41,465 nt of DNA from Nitrospinota bacterium (GTDB lineage Bacteria > UBA8248), in NCBI GenBank assembly GCA_026706735.1, contig JAPOYD010000165.1, positions 1 to 41,465 of the forward strand, given 5' to 3'. Position numbers and translations under genes: made by a program. Positions 15,887 through 23,210 of the stretch are shown here, piece by piece; position 1 is the stretch's first letter; every line of letters begins with the position of its first letter. The notes beneath the pieces were generated by a model that was not told the origin of the DNA, ran no database searches, and saw only the letters and a program-made list of their open reading frames with translations.

Positions 15887-17082
15887 CAACCAAGTTGTCC
15901 CACGGCCGCTCTGATTCGTTCGATCCCTTCTTTTACGTTTTCCAGGGAAGTCGCGTAGGAGAAACGCACGTAATTGTCATTGCCGAATCCGGCGCCGGGC
16001 ACGCCGGCGCAGTGTGCGTGTTCGAGGAGGTACAACCCCACATCCATTGAATTTTTTAATACGCCATCCGGCCCCTGACGCCCGAAAATTTCACTCACCC
16101 GGGGAAAGGCGTAGAACGCGCCCTTGGGGTTCACGACGCTCAGCCCCTCAATAGAGTTCAGTCCCTCGACAATCGCCTTTCTTCTCGCGTCGTATTGCGC
16201 CACCCATCCGTCCAGAAATTCATGCGACCCCCTGAGTGCCGCTACACCCCCGTATTGGGCAAAGGAAGTGGCGTTGCTCGTGCTCTGGCCCTGCAGCGTG
16301 TCCATGGCCTCTATGATTTCAGGCCTCGCGAGGGTATACCCCAACCGCCAGCCCGTCATCGCGTAGGTTTTCGAGAACCCGTCCAGAACGAGGGTGCGCG
16401 CCTTCATTTCGTCGGAAAAACCGGCCATCGACACGTGTTCCTCGCCGTCATAGGTGATTTTCCCGTAAATTTCATCGGACATGACCATTGCGCCGGTGGA
16501 TAAAACCACCTCGGCAATCGCTTCCAACTCCTCGCGGCTGTAGACGCAGCCCGAAGGGTTGCACGGGCTGTTGATCACCACGATTTTCGTACGCGCGGAG
16601 ACGACCTCGCGCAGCTGCTCGGCCGTCATTTTATGGCCGTTTTCCTCGCTCGTCTGAACCAGAACCGGTTTCGCCCCGGTCAGGGTGGCGACGGGCTCAT
16701 AGGCCACCCAGATGGGTGCGGGAATGACGACCTCATCGCCCTCCTCGACGAGGACGTGCAAGGCGTTGAAGACCGATTGCTTCCCGCCCACGGTGACGAT
16801 CACTTCCGTTTTCGGGTCATAACGCAGCCCCTTGTGCTCCTCGGCCCAATCGCTAATCGCCTCCCTCAAAGCAGGTATGCCTCGAACCGCCGTGTATTTC
16901 GTGGCGCCGTCTCGCAGGCCCTGAATGGCTCCTTCCTTGATGTGTTCGGGGGTATCGAAATCGGGCTCTCCCGCAGCGAACGAGATGACGTCGACGCCCT
17001 GCGCCTTCATTTCCGCCGCTTTTGTATTCATCGCCAGCGTGGGAATGGGAGGCAACTTGCTCATTCGGGATGCAAAACGCAT
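15886..17082 (-). CDS. Pyridoxal phosphate-dependent aminotransferase, class I (aspartate aminotransferase-like)
   Basis: A 398-residue fold-type I PLP enzyme. The substrate loop FAAGEPDFDTP is at about 35-45. The NSPCNPSG motif carries the Asn that contacts the cofactor. The Schiff-base lysine is in DGFSKTYAMTGWRLGY. The C-terminal VRFSYATS holds the Arg that binds the substrate carboxylate. The subgroup is Ib, which includes aspartate/prephenate aminotransferases. It makes or consumes aspartate or aromatic amino acids. It follows coaD by 27 bases and is coupled to the small membrane protein downstream. Confidence 0.92.
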   Translation of the reverse strand: MRFASRMSKLPPIPTLAMNTKAAEMKAQGVDVISFAAGEPDFDTPEHIKEGAIQGLRDGATKYTAVRGIPALREAISDWAEEHKGLRYDPKTEVIVTVGGKQSVFNALHVLVEEGDEVVIPAPIWVAYEPVATLTGAKPVLVQTSEENGHKMTAEQLREVVSARTKIVVINSPCNPSGCVYSREELEAIAEVVLSTGAMVMSDEIYGKITYDGEEHVSMAGFSDEMKARTLVLDGFSKTYAMTGWRLGYTLARPEIIEAMDTLQGQSTSNATSFAQYGGVAALRGSHEFLDGWVAQYDARRKAIVEGLNSIEGLSVVNPKGAFYAFPRVSEIFGRQGPDGVLKNSMDVGLYLLEHAHCAGVPGAGFGNDNYVRFSYATSLENVKEGIERIRAAVGQLG

Positions 17083-17109
17083 GAGAAACTCCAGGGTTAG
17101 AAAATGGGA

Positions 17110-17595
17110 TCAGCTGCGGAACCGCTCGCCGAGCGCCTCCCGCACGGAGGCGGAAACGTGCTCGCTCACGTCTCCGCCGAGTGAGGCGACTTCCTTCACG
17201 AGGCTGGAACTGAGGAAACTGTACTGTTCGCTGGGCATGAGGAAAATCGTTTCGATCTCCTCGTTCAGCCTTCTGTTCATGAGCGTCATCTGCATTTCAT
17301 AATCAAAATCGCTCACGGCGCGAAGGCCGCGAATGATGGCCTGGGCATTCACGTTCATGGCGAATTCCACGAGCAGTTCACGCTCGAAGCTCGTGACCTC
17401 GAGCTGGTTCGACCCCCTGAATTCTTCCAGAAAGAAACTCTTGCGCTCCTCGAAACTGAACAAGGGCGCTTTCGAGGGGTGAGCGGAAATGGCCACGGTA
17501 ACTTTCGAGAAAAGCTTCTGGCTCCTGCGAACGACGTCGAAATGCCCTTTCGTCGGCGGGTCGAAAGTACCCGGATATACCGCATGACTTTCCAT
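17110..17595 (-). CDS. coaD: Pantetheine-phosphate adenylyltransferase
   Basis: A 161-residue nucleotidyltransferase carrying out the fourth step of coenzyme A synthesis (4-phosphopantetheine plus ATP to dephospho-CoA). The N-terminal YPGTFDPPTKGH at 7-18 holds the T/HxGH motif, with Lys where Asn is usual. RGLRAVSDFDYE at about 89-100 is the substrate-binding signature. SFLSSSLVKE near the C-terminus is the ISSS-type nucleotide motif. The length is normal. A sigma-70-like promoter lies 57 bases upstream. First gene of an operon with the aminotransferase, the 73-residue membrane protein and the 465-residue protein. Confidence 0.95.
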   Translation of the reverse strand: MESHAVYPGTFDPPTKGHFDVVRRSQKLFSKVTVAISAHPSKAPLFSFEERKSFFLEEFRGSNQLEVTSFERELLVEFAMNVNAQAIIRGLRAVSDFDYEMQMTLMNRRLNEEIETIFLMPSEQYSFLSSSLVKEVASLGGDVSEHVSASVREALGERFRS

Positions 17596-17652
17596 GAAAA
17601 CAAACCTCGTCTGGAGCGAAAGGGGGGTTATCCCCGTGCGAAATCCGCGTTA

Positions 17653-17681
17653 AAACTAGTCCTTTGGATATCTCGTGTCAA
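17653..17681 (-). promoter_or_regulatory. Sigma-70-like promoter of coaD
   Basis: On the minus strand a perfect -35 TTGACA (17681-17676), a 17-base spacer, and a -10 TAGTTT (17658-17653; 3 of 6 consensus bases). It lies about 57 bases upstream of the coaD start and would drive the four-gene operon. Confidence 0.45.
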
Positions 17682-17760
17682 CTTGAGGGACGTGTATACG
17701 CTGCCGGGTGGACCAAGCGGGGCCTGCTCTCCATTTCGTCCTGATTCATTGTCTGGTTTA

Positions 17761-18240
17761 TGGGCTGTTGAAAATGCCTGTTCTGGGAGCGACGGCAAGG
17801 AGGTTCATGCGGCGTGGGCGGGCGCGATGGTTTTGTAGCCGGACAACCCCTCCTCGTGGTTGTCCTGCCCTCCGTGGTTGTCCTTCGTCAGGACAGGCAC
17901 GGAGGCCTGTCCCTGCGGTCGCCATTCGAGGGGATGTGTAGGGGTCGCCGGTCGAGACTGACCCACCGCGCGGCATCGGTATTCGCAGGACGCTTGACGC
18001 CTTCATCCCGGCAAGCGCCTCAAACCCTCATCCTCAGTAGGCGCGTAAGCGCCGTATCGAAAGCCCGTCCCGAGCCTGTCGAAGGGGGTGCCCTCTCGTC
18101 TCGACGCGAGGCGTTCGACTCCCCTCGCCCTTCGATACGCCGCCTCCGGCGGCTACTCAGGGTGAGGGAAGAGGCGTTGGCGGTTTGTGGGAGTCGCATG
18201 CGGGATTTTTTCAACAACCGCATCCCGGGGCGGATCGGGA
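17761..18240. repeat. Mosaic palindromic repeat island 3
   Basis: Outer edges CTGTTGAAAA (about 17764) and TTTTTTCAACAACC (about 18206-18218) are inverted. Inside are two repeat families. One has GGACAACC, GTGGTTGTCC and GGACAGGCAC copies (17840-17915) that recur at 26938-27020. The other is an inverted pair at 18025-18061 and 18131-18167 built on CCTCA-CCTCAGTAG and CGTATCGAA, with CCTGTCGAAGGG between them. The whole spacer 17596-18292 holds no supported gene besides the coaD promoter. Confidence 0.7.
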
Positions 18241-18292
18241 ATTCTTCCATCAAGCGGGGGGGGGGTGGCGCCCCGTGTCCATCAGAAATACC

Positions 18293-18853
18293 CTATGTTT
18301 TCAGGACCTCTCGAACCATGTGGCTGATTTCAGGAAGAATAATTTTTTCCATTCCCGTACGACAGGCGTTCCCAGAACCCGGAAGCGTCATGATAATGGT
18401 GTCCCGGCAAGTTCCAGCCGTTGCGCGAGTGAGCATGGCGGCCGTACCGATGTCCTCGAAGCTCACGTGGCGGAACAACTCGCCGAAGCCGGGCATTTCC
18501 TTCTCCAGGATGGAAACGGCGACGTCGTACGTCGTATCCCGCTTGGTGATGCCCGTCCCCCCGTTCGATATCACCACCTGGATGTCGGGATTCGAGCATG
18601 CCTCGAGCAGGGACTCACGAATCTGGTCCGGCTCATCCTTCACGATGCGGTAATACGACACTTTGTGGCCCGAATCGCGCAGCATGTTCATGATCAATTT
18701 CCCGCTCGTGTCGGTTTCTTCCGTCCGCGTATCGCTCACCGTGAGCACGCCGCACGTGACGGCGTCCGGTCCCTCGGCGCGGTGCTCTTCAAAAGTTTTC
18801 AGATCGGCCGCCTGCTCGACTTCCCGGCGGGATGGACCCTCGCCCTGACTCAT
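18293..18853 (-). CDS. Molybdenum cofactor biosynthesis protein, MoaB/MogA family
   Basis: A 186-residue protein acting in molybdopterin adenylylation or binding. The core begins at about residue 30 (VTCGVLTVSDTRTEETD). It carries the family signature VISNGGTGITKRDTTYD and the later LPGSGNACRTGMEKI. The first 25 or so residues are a charged extension not needed for the fold. The start is the second ATG (MSQGEG), six bases after GGAG, because the first ATG abuts that site. It could supply cofactor to the molybdopterin oxidoreductase at 24534-26810. The gene lies just downstream of a terminator for the lipoprotein gene, so it should have its own promoter. Confidence 0.88.
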   Translation of the reverse strand: MSQGEGPSRREVEQAADLKTFEEHRAEGPDAVTCGVLTVSDTRTEETDTSGKLIMNMLRDSGHKVSYYRIVKDEPDQIRESLLEACSNPDIQVVISNGGTGITKRDTTYDVAVSILEKEMPGFGELFRHVSFEDIGTAAMLTRATAGTCRDTIIMTLPGSGNACRTGMEKIILPEISHMVREVLKT

Positions 18854-18913
18854 TCTCATCTCCTGCTTTTCAGCGATATTCGTTTTTCTGCGTTCACGCC
18901 CGAGAATAAAAGA

Positions 18914-18933
18914 ACCGGAGAATGAATTCTCCG
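18914..18933 (-). terminator. Rho-independent terminator after the small lipoprotein gene
   Basis: CCGGAGAA, TGAA loop, TTCTCCGG (8 bp), followed on the minus strand by TTCTTTTATTCTC. It lies 93 bases beyond the lipoprotein stop and 60 bases before the MoaB-family start. Confidence 0.7.
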
Positions 18934-19026
18934 GCTCTTCTGGAGGCTTGCGATAATTCCGTACCGAGCGACCGCCGGGAGTTCACCTCGCTTCCACGGC
19001 GGGTTCACTACGCGCGCCCTCGGAAT

Positions 19027-19308
19027 TTATTTCATCATTTTCTTCTTCTTGAAGCCCTTGGCCATCATGCACGAATCGAAATTGCTCTGCGCATAAGACG
19101 TCACGGAACTGGACGCTTCGGGACCGCCTTTGGCTTTCGCATCGAATATGAACTCTTCCTTCATCGCGCAATTCTTGAGGTCCTTCACCGCTTGGTCCAT
19201 CTTTACGCCCACGCCGCGCTTGAACCAGACATTGTGCTCGGGCGGCGTACATCCCGAAACAACAAAGACCACCCCGACCGCCAGAACGATACCAGCCATT
19301 TTTCGCAT
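19027..19308 (-). CDS. Small putative lipoprotein, 93 residues
   Basis: The N-terminus MRKMAGIVLAVGVVFVVSGC is a type II signal peptide with lipobox VSGC and lipidated Cys20. The mature part is about 74 residues, lysine-rich, with two further cysteines (in LKNCAMKEEF and FDSCMMAKGF) that could form a disulfide, and a C-terminus KKKKMMK. No family recognised; the pattern of two CxxxG/E-like cysteines in short helices is common in unassigned envelope lipoproteins. AGGAGG lies about 12 bases upstream of the ATG; longer in-frame starts add arginine-rich residues with no signal character and are rejected. It is followed by a terminator, so it is monocistronic. Confidence 0.72.
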   Translation of the reverse strand: MRKMAGIVLAVGVVFVVSGCTPPEHNVWFKRGVGVKMDQAVKDLKNCAMKEEFIFDAKAKGGPEASSSVTSYAQSNFDSCMMAKGFKKKKMMK

Positions 19309-20201
19309 GAGTCGTATTCTCCTCCTAATATCAATGCCCCGCCCGCCTTCCGAACCCCGCGAGGTCAAAACACGCTGCAATCAAGACAAATCGAAATTTA
19401 CCATTCTATTTCCCCATCGTCCAATGCAAAATACGGCAGCACCCCGTTCTGTCGAAATCGGGTCCTTCGGGCGACGGTCCGGATCCGCGAAATACGGCCG
19501 TTCCATTAAAAATTTCAATAGATTAATTTATCGAAAAACATCGTGAATTTATCTAATTTTATCGATATTTATCGAATTATTCACCAATTTCGCTTGAGCA
19601 GGATTCACCGATTCGCAGGCGATTTCTGACGCACGTCCAAGTCCGCCGGCATGGTGCGCTCTGCAACATCTTCCGAATGGCGGGGGGACTCCAACAATTC
19701 CAACCACCACAACGCGAGGGGGCCGGGGCGGTGTGAAAAAGATATGGCTGCTTTGAGATGTCCGCCTGGTTCTGACAGCATGCCGATCTGTTCGGTCCAC
19801 TGCTTGCAATCATCCTCGGTCTTATTGCCGGGGACATGCAGCACCATTGATCTGACCCGCTTGATACATCTAAAGTCGGCGCGCGCGCTGATGGTGGTTG
19901 TCGCATGTGCGCACGTCATCTGAGACGGAGTTGTCGCTCGTCATCGCTTTAATGGAGCGCCTGATCTGGAGAGAGTGTACAAACGATCGCACGATTGGTT
20001 TCGTGAAATGCCGGCCGATGCTCTGGAGGCTGCAAATGATTGACGGATTTGGGCGGACGCACGGCGTTATAGAGTCGCCGATTCTCATATGATGGCATCC
20101 ATGTTTCGGATCAAGTTTACTGTTCGATATAATACCCCTCGAGTTGGACCTGGGTTGAAGTCTTTGGGTTGACCGCGGCAAATCGGAAGATGGAAGAGGC
20201 G
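19309..20201. other. Long spacer without a supported gene
   Basis: About 890 bases. The part to 19507 is ordinary non-coding sequence. 19508-19590 is the second AT-rich repeat copy. From 19600 to 20200 several overlapping open frames exist on both strands. One of them, minus strand 19605-19919, has a partly protein-like composition but no start signal and no recognisable motif; a decayed gene is possible but not supported. Confidence 0.5.
19508..19590 (+). repeat. AT-rich tandem-like repeat, copy 2
   Basis: Contains AATTTATCGAA, then CGTGAATTTATCTAA (19542-19556), then repeated TTTATCGA units. It matches the minus strand of 4921-4990. The upstream flank (CCGGATCCGCG at about 19480) also resembles the flank of copy 1, so the shared segment may extend to about 100 bases. 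Confidence 0.65.
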
Positions 20202-20585
20202 ATGACGGAACGGGACGTTCAGAATTGGCTGGATGAGTATGGCCGCGCCTGGGTCAATGGCGACCCGGACCAGGTGGTGAGACTGTTTTCCGACACCGCC
20301 ACTTATCGAGAAACGCCGTTCGACGACCCGATGAGGGGACGACACGAAATACGAGAATATTGGCAGAATAACGCAGCAGACGCACAGGAAAACGTTGAGT
20401 TTACGTCGCAGATCTGGGCGGTCAGGAATGATATCGCGATCGCCGGCTGGCAAGCCCGTTTTACCGAAAAAGCCACCGGAGCGCGGGTCGAACTCGACGG
20501 AATGTTCAGGCTTGTATTTTCAAGTGAACAAGGCGCTTTTCAGTGCACAATCCTCGAAGAGTGGTGGCATAGCAAAGAATCTTGA
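20202..20585 (+). CDS. NTF2-like/SnoaL-type protein, 127 residues
   Basis: A small cone-fold protein of the nuclear transport factor 2 superfamily. It has an N-terminal helix with the pattern WLDEYGRAWVNGDPDQVVRLF, then DTATYRETPFDDPMRGRHEI, then a curved sheet (IWAVRNDIAIAGWQARF, ELDGMFRLVF) ending in ILEEWW. Such proteins serve as isomerases, cyclases, dehydratases or binding proteins, and nothing here fixes the role. The start is the ATG of MTERDV with GGAAGAGG just upstream; an ATG four codons earlier is also possible. No operon partner is evident; the next gene begins 281 bases later. Confidence 0.78.
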   Translation: MTERDVQNWLDEYGRAWVNGDPDQVVRLFSDTATYRETPFDDPMRGRHEIREYWQNNAADAQENVEFTSQIWAVRNDIAIAGWQARFTEKATGARVELDGMFRLVFSSEQGAFQCTILEEWWHSKES

Positions 20586-20866
20586 GGCCTGACCCGCCCC
20601 CGTTGACCGGTTCGGTTTCAATGTTAGTAGTGACAGGTCGAGGCCCGTACCTACCCATACAAGAATACTTTCTATTCAGTTAAGAGGAGGTGAGCCCGCC
20701 GGAACCTGACAGAGGCCGTTCACGACGGACACCTGCGAATTGACGAACAATCAAGCCCACCGGAAACCCGTGAGAACCCGCTTCGCCAGGCAACCCCCAA
20801 TCTCACCCGGATGTGCTATAAACAATGAAAACGCGACAATCGCGGCCTCAAAAGGAGAAGAAAGAC

Positions 20867-21673
20867 GTGGCGAACTCGGATCTGGCAGGAAGCTGGGCGC
20901 TCATCCTGGGGGCCAGCAGCGGTTTCGGTGAAGCGAATGCACTGAAGCTATCGAGTCTGGGCGTGAACATTCTGGGCGTTCACCTCGACAGGAAAGCCAC
21001 GCTGCCCAACGTGGAGCGCATTCGTGAGCAAATCAAGAACAACGGCGCGCAGTCTCTTTATTTCAACGTGAACGCGGCGGGCCATGAAGAGCGCGAAAGC
21101 GTTCTGGATCAAATTCAGGGGCATCTGGGCGGAAACGCGGAGGGCGCGGTGCGCATCCTTCTTCACAGCCTGGCCTTCGGCACGCTCAAGCCCTATATCG
21201 CCGATGAGGAGAAAGACGCCATCACGCCCAGGCAACTCGAAATGACGATGGACGTCATGGCGAACAGCCTGGTGTACTGGAGCCAGGCGCTCGTGCGGCG
21301 CGGTCTCATGGGCTTCGGGGGCCGCATCTACGCCATGACGAGCGCGGGCGGACATCGCATCTGGAAAACATACGGGGCCGTATCGGCGGCCAAGGCCGCG
21401 CTCGAGAGCCACATCCGCCAGCTCGCGGTCGAACTCGCGCCCCGTGGCATCACAGCGAACAGCATCCAGGCCGGCGTCACGGACACGCCCGCCCTTCGCA
21501 AGATCCCCGGAAACGCCGAGATGATCGAGGGCACGAAAAAGATCAACCCGCACGGGGAGCTGACGACGCCGCAGAAAGTAGCCGACGCCATCGCGACGCT
21601 GGCCGCCTCCGGCACGCAGTGGATGACGGGCGATTTGATCCGGGTCGACGGAGGCGAAGACATCGCGGGGTGA
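20867..21673 (+). CDS. Enoyl-ACP reductase-like SDR (FabL/FabI type)
   Basis: A 268-residue short-chain dehydrogenase with the enoyl reductase spacing of the catalytic pair, Y169-(6 residues)-K176 (YGAVSAAK), instead of the YxxxK of ordinary SDRs. GASSGFG at 15-21 is the cofactor motif, and LHSLAFGT at about 99-106 matches the HSIAFA region of FabI. The segment KAALESHIRQLAVELAPRG and TDTPALRKIPGN closely follow FabL (enoyl-ACP reductase III). The likely role is the last step of fatty acid elongation. The start is GTG, nine bases after AGGAG; the in-frame ATG at 20825 would add 14 lysine/arginine-rich residues encoded by the ribosome-site region itself. Confidence 0.8.
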   Translation: MANSDLAGSWALILGASSGFGEANALKLSSLGVNILGVHLDRKATLPNVERIREQIKNNGAQSLYFNVNAAGHEERESVLDQIQGHLGGNAEGAVRILLHSLAFGTLKPYIADEEKDAITPRQLEMTMDVMANSLVYWSQALVRRGLMGFGGRIYAMTSAGGHRIWKTYGAVSAAKAALESHIRQLAVELAPRGITANSIQAGVTDTPALRKIPGNAEMIEGTKKINPHGELTTPQKVADAIATLAASGTQWMTGDLIRVDGGEDIAG

Positions 21674-21977
21674 GACACGTTCCTACCCGGAGGGTTGTTG
21701 AAAAACCTCTTCTCGCTCGGAATTGACCACCGCCGTCATTCCGGCGAAAGCCGGAATCCATTTTGACTTTTCACCGGGTGGAGCGGCCACGACTTCGTGG
21801 CTGCGCAACGCCTGAATGCGGTATCCGTGCGGAGGGAATGACGGTGCTTGGTCGATTCCATCGGCGGATGAAAATGGATTCCGGCTTTCGCCGGAATGAC
21901 GGTGAACACTCTCGATTAGAGGACTTTTTCAACAACCCCTTGAGGGTCGGACGCCCCTCTTTTTCCATGAGATTCAC
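21674..21977. repeat. Mosaic palindromic repeat island 4
   Basis: GGGTTGTTGAAAAACC (21692-21707) begins about 18 bases after the stop of the enoyl reductase gene. Inner TTCCGGC hairpins lie at 21734-21760 and, inverted, at 21875-21902. The closing edge ACTTTTTCAACAACCCC is at 21923-21939, some 38 bases before the TauE start. The stretch from the right inner hairpin to the edge resembles 28108-28165. Confidence 0.85.
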
Positions 21978-22730
21978 ATGAGCGAACTGGAAGTCGCCGC
22001 CGCCGTTTGCGTTCTCTTTTTCGGGGGATTCGTGAAGGGTTCCATCGGCTTCGGCACGCCGCTGGTGGCCGCGCCGCTTTTAGCACTTTTTCTCGTCCCC
22101 CAGAACGTCGTCACCATGCTGGCGCTCCCCCTCCTCGTCACCAACATCACCGACACCTACCGCCTGCGTTCGGAATGGCGCTCGCTCGGGGAAATATGGC
22201 TCTATCTCCTGTGCGCCCTGGCGTTCATGCCGGTCGGGGTGTGGTTCCTGGGATTCGGTGATCCCGATTTCATCCGTTTGATGATGGGGGTCATGGCCTA
22301 TACCTACCTGCTCGTGGAGAGCCGCCTCGCTTCGTTCAAGGAACTCGGCGCGGGTTTTCAGAGAATCGTGGGCATCATCATGGGCGCGGTTCTTGGCTTC
22401 GTCTACGGGACGACGACCATCAGCGGAGCCATCAACATGATCTATTTCAGCATGCTCAGGCTGGCGAAAAACCCCTTCATCTTCCTGATGAACGCCTTCA
22501 ACACGTCGGGTATGTTCGTCATCATCGCGAGCCTCATCCTGCAGGGCTTTTATACGAAACCGCGTTTGACCAACGGGCTGCTGGCCATCATCCCCGTCTG
22601 TGTCGGGTACCTGGTGGGCATCCGCGTTCGCGAACGCATCGACCAGGCGCTTTTCTTCAAGCTCATCCGGATCGCCTTGTTCCTGATCGCCACGAGCCTC
22701 GTGGTCAGGTTCATCATGGGGAAGGTGTGA
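21978..22730 (+). CDS. Sulfite exporter TauE/SafE family membrane protein
   Basis: A 250-residue inner-membrane protein with about eight hydrophobic segments in two similar halves, as usual for TauE/SafE (PF01925). The N-terminal FFGGFVKGSIGFGTPLVAAP is the characteristic glycine-rich first repeat, and IIMGAVLGFVYGTTTISG is its equivalent in the second half. Members export sulfite, sulfoacetate or other small anions; the substrate here is unknown. It is enclosed by repeat islands on both sides, so it is probably transcribed alone. Confidence 0.85.
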   Translation: MSELEVAAAVCVLFFGGFVKGSIGFGTPLVAAPLLALFLVPQNVVTMLALPLLVTNITDTYRLRSEWRSLGEIWLYLLCALAFMPVGVWFLGFGDPDFIRLMMGVMAYTYLLVESRLASFKELGAGFQRIVGIIMGAVLGFVYGTTTISGAINMIYFSMLRLAKNPFIFLMNAFNTSGMFVIIASLILQGFYTKPRLTNGLLAIIPVCVGYLVGIRVRERIDQALFFKLIRIALFLIATSLVVRFIMGKV

Positions 22731-23140
22731 GAGGCTGTTGAATAAGCCACTCGAGGAGGGTTGTTGAAAAAGCCCTCCTCGCTGGCATTGACCACCGCCG
22801 TCATTCCGGCGAAAGCCGGAATCCAGAGCAGACGGGGATACCGAATCGCAGGACAACCAAGGAAAACGATAAAGCAAGAAGTCAAATACAAAAGCAAAGC
22901 CACTGGATTCCGGCATGCGCCGGAATGACGATCAAAACCGCATCGCTTCTTGTAGTGGGCCGTTCTTGTGAATGGCCCAAAGTCGCGACCTGTCCCTACG
23001 GACCCTCCTCCCCGGTTGGTTCTGTTCGCCAAATCACGAAATCAGGACTTTTTCAACAACCCCGCGAGGTCGGGCTTTTGAGGGGAAAGCCCGGCGGCAA
23101 GGAAGAATTCATGCCCTGAAGAGCAGTATCAGGTTTTCCA
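22731..23140. repeat. Mosaic palindromic repeat island 5
   Basis: CTGTTGAATAAG begins immediately after the TauE stop. A second edge is itself folded in a hairpin: GAGGAGGG (22753-22760), TTGTTGAAAAAG loop, CCCTCCTC (22773-22780). Inner TTCCGGC hairpins are at 22799-22826 and, inverted, 22903-22930. Then comes GTCGCGACCTGTCCCTAC (22983-23000), shared with 26877-26894, and the closing edge ACTTTTTCAACAACCCC at 23047-23063. No gene. Confidence 0.85.
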
Positions 23141-23146
23141 GAAAGA

Positions 23147-23178
23147 AAACCCCGCCCGGGCGAACCCGGGCGGGGTTT
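23147..23178 (-). terminator. Strong rho-independent terminator of the amidohydrolase gene
   Basis: A perfect 14-bp stem (AAACCCCGCCCGGG and its complement) with a CGAA loop, followed on the minus strand by CTTTC. It lies 33 bases beyond the stop at 23211. The symmetry with A-tracts on both sides could also stop plus-strand transcription coming from the repeat island. Confidence 0.85.
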
Positions 23179-23210
23179 CATACTGTCAGGAGGGAAGCCG
23201 AGCTGCTCGG

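Noticed and set aside
17405-17418. GGTTCGACCCC resembling a tRNA T-loop
   Set aside because: It lies inside coaD in frame, and no matching acceptor or anticodon arms surround it.
17814-18653. 279-codon plus-strand frame
   Set aside because: Crosses repeat island 3 and the antisense of the MoaB-family gene; the repeat portion gives a serine/arginine-rich low-information translation.
19605-19919. 104-codon minus-strand frame with partly protein-like composition
   Set aside because: No ribosome site, no motif, and overlapping frames on both strands; a decayed gene cannot be excluded but is not supported.
20681-20692. Strong AGGAGG in the spacer before the FabL-like gene
   Set aside because: No open frame with protein-like content follows at a suitable distance.
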